Shown here one piece after another: positions 8,504 to 16,093 of a stretch of DNA of 64,000 nucleotides; position 1 is the stretch's first letter; each line of letters starts with the position of its first letter. This DNA comes from Mangrovibacter plantisponsor (GTDB lineage: Bacteria > Pseudomonadota > Gammaproteobacteria > Enterobacterales > Enterobacteriaceae), in assembly GCF_003182475.1 (NCBI RefSeq), contig NZ_QGTS01000009.1, positions 186,001 through 250,000 on the forward strand. The letters are read 5' to 3'. The notes under the pieces are model-generated. The model worked only from the letters and a program-made list of their open reading frames with translations, did not search any database and was not told where the DNA came from. The position numbers and the translations under genes are program-made.

Positions 8504-10576
8504 TCAATATTGTTGGGCAGCAGACAGGCGGCCATCACTGACCTGTAAAACCTGGTCAAAGTTAGCCAGCGCTGAGTTGTCATGGGTAGCAATCAGCAGT
8601 GTTTTATCACTACTCAGTAAGGTGCTGAACATCAGCTCAGCAGATGTAGCATCAAGATTGGCTGTGGGTTCATCCAGCAGCAGAATGGGTTTCGCAGATA
8701 ACAGCGCACGGCATACCATCAGGCGCTGTAACTGGCCCGAGGAAAATAAGGTGTTACTGGATGACATGCGAGTGGCTAAACCGCAGGGCAGGGCATCAAT
8801 GACAGCCAGTAACCCCAGTTGTTCGAGCAGTGCCCGACAGGTGTTTTCATCGGCCTGGTTACCGCTGTACCAGACAAGGTTCTCATAGAGTGTACCTTCG
8901 AAAATCAGTGGCTCCTGAGGCAGATAGTACATGTTGGCATACAGCGTATTTAACGCGGAGGTGTCCACCGGAGTGTTATCCAGGTAAAACGTACCGCGTT
9001 TGGTGGGATACAAACCAGCCATAACTTTCAGGAGTGTGCTTTTACCGCTACCGGATACCCCGGTAAGAGCCACCTTATCCCCTTTGTTGACCGCCAGTGC
9101 CACATTATCCAAAACCGGTTGCCGGGCATCGTAGCCAAAAGCAAGATTATGTATCTGGAACCCGGTGGTGAAACTGGCTGGTGCTGCGGTATCGTCTATC
9201 TCCTGATAATTGAGCATGTCTTTGATGCGCTCATCCGCTACTTTTTGCAGTTTCAGCGCCACACACGCCTGATAAAATTGTGAGACGTTGTCCAGCGCTA
9301 TTTTGCGAAAGAAATAGAATGCAATTACCGTGGTGTAAGCCAGACCCAGATTATTGATACTGTAAAAGGCTATCCACAGGAACAGTACGGTATCAATATT
9401 ACCCAGAATAGAAAAACAGGTGGTCTGGCGTAAATCGACCAGGCTCAGCTTCTCAAAATACCCCAATGTGTAGCGGTGTATATCGTTATAGCGCACCACC
9501 ATTTTTTCCCGCAGGTCTCCCGCGCGGATAGCCAGCACACCTTTAATGGCCTCCAGCGTGAATGACTCCATAATGGCACCGCTTTCTTCAAGCTGCTGGG
9601 TCAGGTTCTTTTTTATATGGGCGAAGTAATAACTGGCAATGCCATAAATGAACATGGTGGCCAGGGAGAACAACATCAGCCAAATATGGAGCACAGCCAT
9701 GATTGCCAGAGTGACAACAGCAATAAATAACGCACAGTATTTGCCATTCAGTGTTTGTTCACGCTGTAATATCGTGCTGTTAATTGACGAAAATCGTTGC
9801 CTGATATCTCCCAGTGGGCGCTTTTCAAAGTAGTCGGTGTTTTTTTTGAATAGCTTGCCAAAAATATAAGGGCTGTATTTTTGTGCGGCGTTTAACGCAG
9901 CGTAAAGCCCCCAACGGCCAAGAGAGTATTGTAGTAGTGAGACAAAACCAAACAGCGCCAAAATTCCCAGAAATACGCTGTTACCACCCTGTTGTTCTAT
10001 AAGGGTATGGTTGCCAGCCACAGAAGCGAATAATATGGGCAGTACAAAACCAAATAATGCCAGAACAACACCACCACCACACCGCTTTACCATGCCAGGA
10101 AATTTCAGCGTGCTCAGCCAGCTTTGTGAGGGAGCGATCGCGCCACTGGTTGCTGTGTTGTGGTATACGCATTCTTCCAGAATCACTGCATAGCCGGTGG
10201 CAGAGGCTGCCAGCTCTTCTCCGGATAACATAAAGCAACCTGTTGCCGGGTTAAGCACCTGGAAATATTTCCCATGGCGGCTGTAGACGTAGACATAATG
10301 GTTGCCACCATAATGCAAAATACAGGGAACCGGGAGCTTATTGATATCCTGCACATTGAAAGTGACCGGCCACGCAGTATGCCCATAATCACCAAGAATA
10401 TTCACCAGTGTGGCCAGTGAAGCGCCTGCCTGTGAAACTGGCCAGCGCTGGCGTAACCCGGCCAGTGAAGTGGTTGTTCCCAGAGTATTTAATAACATGG
10501 TGATGCAGGCCAGGCCGCATTCAGCAATTTCTCCCTGAAATACCATCTCAGGGGCATGCAGCTTTTTTTTCTTCAT
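8504..10576 (-). CDS. ABC transporter with N-terminal C39 peptidase domain
   Basis: The ATG at 10576 (MKKKKLHAPE, ribosome-binding site AGGACA) gives 690 residues. Residues 1-135 form a C39 peptidase domain with Gln14, catalytic Cys20 (AECGLACITML) and His93 (GGNHYVYVY); the third triad position is Asn109 (LNPATG) where Asp is usual. A six-helix membrane domain follows, then an ATPase with Walker A GVSGSGKST (506-514), a degenerate signature FSSGQ and Walker B ILLLDEPT. Such proteins cut double-glycine leaders and export the peptide from the cytoplasm. It ends the cluster whose first gene encodes a GG-leader peptide, so that peptide is the likely substrate. Oddities are the Asn and the altered signature motif. 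Confidence 0.88.
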   Translation of the reverse strand: MKKKKLHAPEMVFQGEIAECGLACITMLLNTLGTTTSLAGLRQRWPVSQAGASLATLVNILGDYGHTAWPVTFNVQDINKLPVPCILHYGGNHYVYVYSRHGKYFQVLNPATGCFMLSGEELAASATGYAVILEECVYHNTATSGAIAPSQSWLSTLKFPGMVKRCGGGVVLALFGFVLPILFASVAGNHTLIEQQGGNSVFLGILALFGFVSLLQYSLGRWGLYAALNAAQKYSPYIFGKLFKKNTDYFEKRPLGDIRQRFSSINSTILQREQTLNGKYCALFIAVVTLAIMAVLHIWLMLFSLATMFIYGIASYYFAHIKKNLTQQLEESGAIMESFTLEAIKGVLAIRAGDLREKMVVRYNDIHRYTLGYFEKLSLVDLRQTTCFSILGNIDTVLFLWIAFYSINNLGLAYTTVIAFYFFRKIALDNVSQFYQACVALKLQKVADERIKDMLNYQEIDDTAAPASFTTGFQIHNLAFGYDARQPVLDNVALAVNKGDKVALTGVSGSGKSTLLKVMAGLYPTKRGTFYLDNTPVDTSALNTLYANMYYLPQEPLIFEGTLYENLVWYSGNQADENTCRALLEQLGLLAVIDALPCGLATRMSSSNTLFSSGQLQRLMVCRALLSAKPILLLDEPTANLDATSAELMFSTLLSSDKTLLIATHDNSALANFDQVLQVSDGRLSAAQQY

Positions 10577-10592
10577 CGATTTGTCCTGGCAA

Positions 10593-11582
10593 TTAAGAAT
10601 GGAAATAGAAAAATGAGGTGTAATGCCAGAGCAGCCATTCGTGGCTGTATTTCTGTATGGCATGTTCAATAATGGCGGGCAGTTTTCCGTGAAGTTCGCG
10701 GTATGCCGTGTAATCCAGAATATCCACGTCCAGTTCATTTTGTCCGTTGATAAACAGGCAATAAAACAGCACCGGGTGTTTCACGACCCGGCTGAAAGTC
10801 GCAAGGCCTGTATGGATGGCGGCTGTTTTGCCAAATAACATCATGGTCTGGGTGCTCATCGCGCGCCCTGCCAGGCGAGTGGTGCATTCTGGTAAGGCAT
10901 CGGGGAAAATGACCAGGCTGGTTTGTTGATCGAGCAACCTCTCGACCAGACTGGCCAGCGTGGTTCCGTTATCACCCTGTAACTTACCCGGGTCAAATTG
11001 CTCCAGAGCCAGGCCAAAAGTGTTGTTTTGCTGAGTGTGGACAGATGAGCCAATATCATCATGGACTGACACCACCGTAATGGGTTTCCCGGTGACAAAC
11101 CCGGGTAGTGCCCCGGCCAGTACATCTGACACTGTGTGCATCGGTGCAAAAATAGGGAGGCAGGGCAACGCCTGGCCATCAATAAACTGGCGAATTTTGC
11201 TGGCACATTGGGCCAGTTGCTTCATCAATGCCGGGTTGCCATAAACCAGGCTGTTGCGCAGTACTTTCTGGCGTATTATGCAATCGCGGTAGCGGGTGGG
11301 GTTTGCCCGCCCTAAAATATGGCGATGCGTTTGCTCAAACCCCTGATGGCATGGTCCTTTGGCAGCCACCATGGCTGGCATAAAACGGGTAAACCGGATA
11401 ATTACACGGTAATCCAGGTGGGAAAATAGCCACTTTCGCCAGTCAGCCTTCCGTTTAACGGATGCCCACAGGCGCGTGGTGGTGTGCCGGGTTGTACTGG
11501 CAGCCAACATGAGCCAGCGCTCAAATAAGGTCACTTTATTTCTCTCTTTTTCATTCCATTGACCAGGCTGGCCTGATGCCAC
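10593..11582 (-). CDS. LpxL/HtrB-like acyltransferase (LPLAT superfamily)
   Basis: The frame encodes up to 329 residues. The C-terminal block SHEWLLWHYTSFF resembles the PEQWLW ending of lipid A late acyltransferases, and the middle has the FPDALPE..AGRA..TQTMMLFGKTAAIHTGLATFSR pattern of this superfamily. The catalytic region shows HTVSD (His at 149), a spacing variant of the usual H-x4-D/E motif. A GTG at 11534 with GAGAG upstream is an alternative, perhaps better, start because it overlaps the stop of a small frame (GTGA). Such enzymes move acyl chains from acyl-ACP to an acceptor. With ACP, KS, DH and KR genes in the same operon, it probably transfers the dedicated acyl chain, possibly to the precursor peptide. 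Confidence 0.75.
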   Translation of the reverse strand: MASGQPGQWNEKERNKVTLFERWLMLAASTTRHTTTRLWASVKRKADWRKWLFSHLDYRVIIRFTRFMPAMVAAKGPCHQGFEQTHRHILGRANPTRYRDCIIRQKVLRNSLVYGNPALMKQLAQCASKIRQFIDGQALPCLPIFAPMHTVSDVLAGALPGFVTGKPITVVSVHDDIGSSVHTQQNNTFGLALEQFDPGKLQGDNGTTLASLVERLLDQQTSLVIFPDALPECTTRLAGRAMSTQTMMLFGKTAAIHTGLATFSRVVKHPVLFYCLFINGQNELDVDILDYTAYRELHGKLPAIIEHAIQKYSHEWLLWHYTSFFYFHS

Positions 11583-11668
11583 TGGCGGAGTGTGGCATCA
11601 ATGCCCCGTATACCCCAGGACAGAACCAGCCTGTACTCCCGCGTAGTCTTCCACCGGGATAACCGCAT
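11531..11668 (-). CDS. Possible small protein between ketoreductase and acyltransferase genes
   Basis: A 45-codon frame opens with ATG at 11668 (MRLSRWKTTR) and ends in TGA that overlaps the alternative GTG start of the acyltransferase. It is basic and contains tryptophans. The ribosome-binding site is weak. It may be a real small protein, a leader for translational coupling, or chance. It fills an otherwise unexplained 110-base gap in a tightly packed operon. Confidence 0.3.
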   Translation of the reverse strand: MRLSRWKTTREYRLVLSWGIRGIDATLRQWHQASLVNGMKKREIK

Positions 11669-11692
11669 TGTGCTGAATATCACTCTGCAACT

Positions 11693-12412
11693 TCAGGCGC
11701 TCATACCGCCATCCAGCACTAGCGTCTGCCCGGTCATATACTGACTGTCATCGCTAATCATGAAGCGGGCTACGCGGGCGACTTCTTCCGCAGAGCCAGC
11801 CCGGCGCAAAGGAATACCGGCGAGCAGTTGTTTCATCGCTTGTGGGGGAAGGGCTCGGGTCATCTCGCTGTCAATGACACCGGGAGCCAGGCAATTTACC
11901 CGAATCCCAAAACGAGCGACTTCCAGCGCCAGAGATTTTGCCAGACCGACCAGTGCGGCTTTACTGGCACCATAGGCACTTTGCCCTATATTGCCTTTGA
12001 GGCCACTGACAGAAGACATCAGCAGGATGGCTCCCTGCCTTTCAGCCATCATTGCGGGGATCAGGTGCCGGTTCCAGTAGAAAATGGCATTCAGGTTGGT
12101 TTCCATTACCTGGCGCCATTGCTCACCTGACTGGCGGATATGCAGGTTATCCATGGTTATCCCGGCGTTGTGAATAATGGCAGCAGGCGCACCATATTTT
12201 GCCAGTAATTCCGGAGCCAGAGCATCAACAGCAGGCTGATGGCTGCCATCACAAGCAACATACTTGACCCAGTGTTTTCCGGTTGGTGGATTACCCGGTG
12301 GATTGCCCCGGCGGGATGTCGCGATAACCGGGGCGCAGGACAACATTTCTGTGACCAGTGCATGCCCAATCCCCCGGTTGCCGCCGGTAATTAACACCCA
12401 TGAACTGGACAT
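11693..12412 (-). CDS. 3-oxoacyl-ACP reductase, FabG-like (SDR)
   Basis: The ATG at 12412 (MSSSWVLITGG) begins one base after the ACP stop and gives 239 residues. It has the SDR nucleotide motif TGGNRGIG (9-16), NAG, Asn106, and the catalytic Ser134-Tyr147-Lys151 (SAYGASK), plus the C-terminal DGGMSA end typical of FabG. It should reduce beta-ketoacyl-ACP with NADPH. It lies between acp and the acyltransferase gene, so it acts in the cluster's own acyl chain assembly rather than in general fatty acid synthesis. Confidence 0.88.
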   Translation of the reverse strand: MSSSWVLITGGNRGIGHALVTEMLSCAPVIATSRRGNPPGNPPTGKHWVKYVACDGSHQPAVDALAPELLAKYGAPAAIIHNAGITMDNLHIRQSGEQWRQVMETNLNAIFYWNRHLIPAMMAERQGAILLMSSVSGLKGNIGQSAYGASKAALVGLAKSLALEVARFGIRVNCLAPGVIDSEMTRALPPQAMKQLLAGIPLRRAGSAEEVARVARFMISDDSQYMTGQTLVLDGGMSA

Positions 12413-12413
12413 A

Positions 12414-12677
12414 TTACGCTGTACCTCCGGTATTTGGAGCATCTGCGACCAGTTGGCACAGCGTTGCCAGTGACATATCTGGTGATGCAGCAATGGTGTC
12501 TATATTGATATTTTTCTTGAAGTCGCGTTTGGCAAGGACCATTAACTCCACATAATCCAGGCTATCGAGTTGCAATGCACTCAGTGTGGTTTCCGGGTGG
12601 ATCTGCTCAATCTCCATATCTTTGGCATCAGCAATAGTGGCGCGTATAGCGGTATACAGCTGGGTTGTCATTTCCAT
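12414..12677 (-). CDS. Acyl carrier protein
   Basis: The ATG at 12677 (MEMTTQLYTA) behind AAGGAA gives 87 residues. The phosphopantetheine attachment motif is QLDSLDYVEL with Ser39. Helix pattern and acidic character fit an acyl carrier protein. It sits between the dehydratase and ketoreductase genes and carries the growing chain. No phosphopantetheinyl transferase is encoded nearby, so a host enzyme must prime it. Confidence 0.9.
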   Translation of the reverse strand: MEMTTQLYTAIRATIADAKDMEIEQIHPETTLSALQLDSLDYVELMVLAKRDFKKNINIDTIAASPDMSLATLCQLVADAPNTGGTA

Positions 12678-12690
12678 TTTTATCAATTCC

Positions 12691-13458
12691 TTATGTGGAT
12701 GTGGTGGCTTTCAGTGTGGTGCGTATTTGCATTGCCAGCTCACCTTGCTGGGTGGCGTGAAGCGTGTTCTGGATAACCCACCCGGATTGCGCAGAGCCCA
12801 TGAGCAGCGGGTGGTCTGATATGAGTTGCAGGCCTGAGTGTAATGGCAATTCACCCGTGCACAGCCGGGCAGGAAAGGTGATGTCCTGGTGTGTGTGCAC
12901 TACCGTCGCAGTGCTGAATAAGCGGGTTAACGGTGCTGGCAGGCCTTGCGGGGTGTCAGTCAAAAAAGGGAAATGCCAGGGAGTGTGTAATTGCTGGCGA
13001 AACAACACACCGGCAATAAATGCCCATGGCTGGCAAGATAAATCTCGAGGCCATTCATGCTGTAAGGCCGCCAGTTGTGATTTTGGTATTTCCTGGCGGA
13101 AAACCGGGGAAGGTGCAGAAACCTTGTTGGCAAAGCTCAGGCGGCTCTGGAGACACTTTTCGCCGCTTTCCAGGTGAATCAGGCGCGCTTTCCCGTGCTC
13201 AGCCTCAATCTGATACAGCGCATCGCACAAAACAGGTGCCCGCAGCCGGGCCGAAAATTGCAGTAAAGCGTTCTGCAGACCTGGTGCCGGAACACTCATA
13301 CGCTGCTGCAAATCCAGTATGACACGCATACCATGTACTAACAGCGCTGGCTGGCCTGCTTTTTGCGCAGCGGCCAGCTCAAAATGGATGGCGTTATAAT
13401 CACCGGAAAAATGAGCCCAGCTTTGGTTTTGCTGGCGGGTAAAACAACAGGTGTTCAT
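12691..13458 (-). CDS. MaoC-like hotdog dehydratase
   Basis: The start ATG at 13458 overlaps the ketosynthase stop (TAATG), giving 255 residues. Residues 13-27 carry the hydratase 2 motif SGDYNAIHF with Asp20 and His25, followed by a VHGM motif. The rest looks like a second, diverged hotdog fold. R-specific enoyl-CoA hydratases and MaoC-like dehydratases have this motif; in this operon it would dehydrate beta-hydroxyacyl-ACP, leaving an enoyl chain. No enoyl reductase is present, so the product may stay unsaturated or use host FabI. Confidence 0.78.
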   Translation of the reverse strand: MNTCCFTRQQNQSWAHFSGDYNAIHFELAAAQKAGQPALLVHGMRVILDLQQRMSVPAPGLQNALLQFSARLRAPVLCDALYQIEAEHGKARLIHLESGEKCLQSRLSFANKVSAPSPVFRQEIPKSQLAALQHEWPRDLSCQPWAFIAGVLFRQQLHTPWHFPFLTDTPQGLPAPLTRLFSTATVVHTHQDITFPARLCTGELPLHSGLQLISDHPLLMGSAQSGWVIQNTLHATQQGELAMQIRTTLKATTST

Positions 13459-14705
13459 TATGCCCGCCCGATAATCAGCGCTGCGTTTGCACCACCGAAG
13501 CCGAAGCTCAGATTCAGTGTGTTGTCGACACGGCAGTACCGGTGGCCTTCCGGTATGTAATCCAGGTCGCATGCCGGGTCTGCTCGTTTCAGGTGAAGTG
13601 TTGCTGGCAGTACTTCATGCTGCAGCGCCTGCAGGCAGACAATGGTTTCAAAACTGCCAGCCGCAGCAATTAAATGCCCGCTGTAGGATTTGGTACTGGA
13701 TACAGGGATCTGAGATGCCTTGTCGCCAAACACCTGGTGAATGGATTCTGTTTCGTTCAGGTCATTGAGTGGTGTGGATGTGCCGTGGGCATTGATATAG
13801 CCGATATCATGTGGGCTAAGGCCTGACTGTGCTATTGCCTGCTGCATGGCTGCAATGCGTGCGCGTTTGTCCGGAGCTGGTGCAGTAAAGTCGAAAGCAT
13901 CTGAATAGTTACCATAGCCTTTGATTTCCCCAAGAATCTGCGCCCCGCGCGCCAGTGCCGTTTCACGCTCTTCCAGGCACAATATGGCAGCACCTTCCGA
14001 TAACACAAAACCGGATCTGTCCAGGCTGAATGGGCAACAGGCTTTGGTAATATCCTGCGTTTCATGTGTCAGCGCCTGCAGAATGTCTATCATCCAGACA
14101 GAAGCATCAGAAAGCAGAGATTCACTGCCACCCGCCAGCATCATCGACATACGGCCAGTACGGATTTGTTCGAATGCATCACCAATGGCGATGGTGCCGG
14201 TGGCGCAGGCGGCGACAGGCGTGTTCTGGTAGCCACGTAACCCCCACAACATACTACAGGCGCTGGTTGCCACACTGGGCATGGCATGAAAACAACTGAA
14301 TGCTGAACCCGCGCCCGCTTGCTGGTAGCCTGCATAGTTAGCGTAAGCATCGTCAATACCGGCCCAGCCACTACCAATGATCACCCCACAAGATAAAGGA
14401 TCATGTGATTGTGCCAGCGATTGTTCACCAAAAGCCATTGCCATGGCTTCCTGGGCTGCACTGACTGCCAGGCGGGCAAAACGCGGCAAGCGGCGGCGGA
14501 TGGCGGAAGGGACGTTTTTTAATGCTGGTTCCTGGTCGACCAGCCCAAAAAAGGCGGATTCAATCCCTGCAGTTTTTTTATCCACCAGCCGGTAACCGGT
14601 TTGGTAATTCATGATGGCTTCCCAGCTTGTGCTGGCTGATAACCCCAATGGAGTCACTGCACCATAACCGGTGACTACAACGCGTTTTAATTCCGTTTTA
14701 TTCAT
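13458..14705 (-). CDS. Beta-ketoacyl-ACP synthase (KAS II-like)
   Basis: The ATG at 14705 (MNKTELKRVVVTGYGAVTP) overlaps the upstream stop by ATGA and gives 415 residues. It has a complete elongating-ketosynthase active site: Cys167 (VAACATGT), His307 (NAHGTSTPLND), Lys339 and His344 (TKSYSGHLIAAAGS), plus the LSFGFGGAN ending. It is a single KS with no chain-length-factor partner, unlike aryl polyene clusters. It extends an acyl chain on the cluster ACP. Malonyl loading must come from the host. Confidence 0.9.
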   Translation of the reverse strand: MNKTELKRVVVTGYGAVTPLGLSASTSWEAIMNYQTGYRLVDKKTAGIESAFFGLVDQEPALKNVPSAIRRRLPRFARLAVSAAQEAMAMAFGEQSLAQSHDPLSCGVIIGSGWAGIDDAYANYAGYQQAGAGSAFSCFHAMPSVATSACSMLWGLRGYQNTPVAACATGTIAIGDAFEQIRTGRMSMMLAGGSESLLSDASVWMIDILQALTHETQDITKACCPFSLDRSGFVLSEGAAILCLEERETALARGAQILGEIKGYGNYSDAFDFTAPAPDKRARIAAMQQAIAQSGLSPHDIGYINAHGTSTPLNDLNETESIHQVFGDKASQIPVSSTKSYSGHLIAAAGSFETIVCLQALQHEVLPATLHLKRADPACDLDYIPEGHRYCRVDNTLNLSFGFGGANAALIIGRA

Positions 14706-16093
14706 GATTCCTCTTCTCCAGTGTACCGGGTTTCTCCACCCCCAATGGCCTGCCACAGTTTCATGGATGCCGTGAGGTAGCTGTACTGACTTTCAATCAG
14801 TGATATTTGCTGGTTTAAAACGTTGTCCTGAGCATCGAGTAACACCTGCAATGCCACCTGACCGGCGTTGTACTGTGACTGGGTCAGTACCAGTAGTTGC
14901 TGGCTGATAGCGAGCGTAGTGCGCTGATTTTCGCGCTGAATATGGCTGGTCTCACGTTGTGCCAGAGCATCTTCAACCTCGACCAGGGCACTGAGAACCT
15001 GCTTGCGGAAGCTTTCTTCCGCCTGTTTAACCTCCAGTTCTGACTGGGCAATGGTCAGTTGTACGGTACGCCACTGGAGGAATGGCAGGCTGGTAGTGAG
15101 GCTTTGTGCCAGACTCTGGTTGCTGAACCACTGGCTGAATAGTGTATGCCCGGCATTCAGACTGGCACCGAGAGTCAGCGAAGGGAAAAAGCTAAGCCGG
15201 GCGACATCGTTACCCGCCAGAGTTGCGCGTAAGCGCCACTCGGCAGCGCGCACATCCGGGCGGCGGGCAATGACTTCGACTGGCAGAGCCAGAGGGACAC
15301 CAATGTTCTGCCCGGTGTCCAGCGCGTCTATTTCCGGAGCACGGTTCAGGTGGGGTTGGTTGTAGATAAGTGCCAGTGCATTACGGGCATTTTCCAACTG
15401 TTCACCCAGCGTGCGTAACTGGTGGCGTTGCGCCAATAGCGTTTGCTGGTTGGTTAAGCGGTCACGTTCACCCGCTGCACCTGCCTGATATTTGGTTTCG
15501 ACCAGTTGGCCGGTGCGTTCTGCGAGGTGTAACCGGGTATTGTGCAGCGTGATAAGTTGATTGAGCCGGGCAATATTCCAGTAGTGTTGTGCGGTGGTGC
15601 CGATCAGCATCAGTATGGTGTTTTGCAGGTCTTCAGCACTGGCTTCGCTGCTCCAGTGGCTCTGTTCCCGGGTACGAGCCAGTTTGCCCCAGAGATCCAG
15701 TTCGTAACTCAGAGAAAAGCCAGCGCTGTAGCTCTCTACAGAGGGGGTATTTGACTGTAATTGCCGACTGTTACTGGCGCTGGCCGATGCGCCGACATCA
15801 GGAGTCAGATTGGTATTAACCAGTTGTGTGCCAAGGCGGGACTGGCGCAGTTGTAAACCGGCAATCACCAGGTCACTGTTGTGTGTCAAAACCTGAGCAA
15901 TCAGCCCGGAGAGTTGTGGGTCGCCAAAGGCATGCCACCAGTTTTCATTATTTTCAAGGTAACCTACACCCGTGTTACTGGCACGCCAGTTGGGTGGCAG
16001 AGAAATCTCTGCCGGAGCCGCGTTGTGCCTGAGCCAGGCTCCGCATCCACTCAGGGCTGGCAGCAGTAGCAGAAGTGTAATCAGTCTTAACAT
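14702..16093 (-). CDS. Outer-membrane efflux lipoprotein, NodT/TolC type
   Basis: The 463-residue protein starts with a lipoprotein signal peptide (lipobox LSGC, Cys17) and has the two coiled-coil repeats of outer membrane factors, including the conserved YELDLWGKLARTREQ and RRPDVRAAEWRLRA segments. It forms trimeric outer-membrane exit ducts for tripartite pumps. TAATG and ATGA overlaps connect it to macB-like and ketosynthase genes. It is presumably the dedicated outlet for the MacAB-like pair next to it. Confidence 0.88.
   Translation of the reverse strand: MLRLITLLLLLPALSGCGAWLRHNAAPAEISLPPNWRASNTGVGYLENNENWWHAFGDPQLSGLIAQVLTHNSDLVIAGLQLRQSRLGTQLVNTNLTPDVGASASASNSRQLQSNTPSVESYSAGFSLSYELDLWGKLARTREQSHWSSEASAEDLQNTILMLIGTTAQHYWNIARLNQLITLHNTRLHLAERTGQLVETKYQAGAAGERDRLTNQQTLLAQRHQLRTLGEQLENARNALALIYNQPHLNRAPEIDALDTGQNIGVPLALPVEVIARRPDVRAAEWRLRATLAGNDVARLSFFPSLTLGASLNAGHTLFSQWFSNQSLAQSLTTSLPFLQWRTVQLTIAQSELEVKQAEESFRKQVLSALVEVEDALAQRETSHIQRENQRTTLAISQQLLVLTQSQYNAGQVALQVLLDAQDNVLNQQISLIESQYSYLTASMKLWQAIGGGETRYTGEEES

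Noticed and set aside
12414-14705. Idea that the KS/DH/ACP/KR genes are the general fatty acid synthesis genes of the cell
   Set aside because: No fabH, fabD, plsX or rpmF neighbours; the genes are embedded by overlapping codons between exporter genes and a peptide transporter, so a dedicated pathway is more likely.
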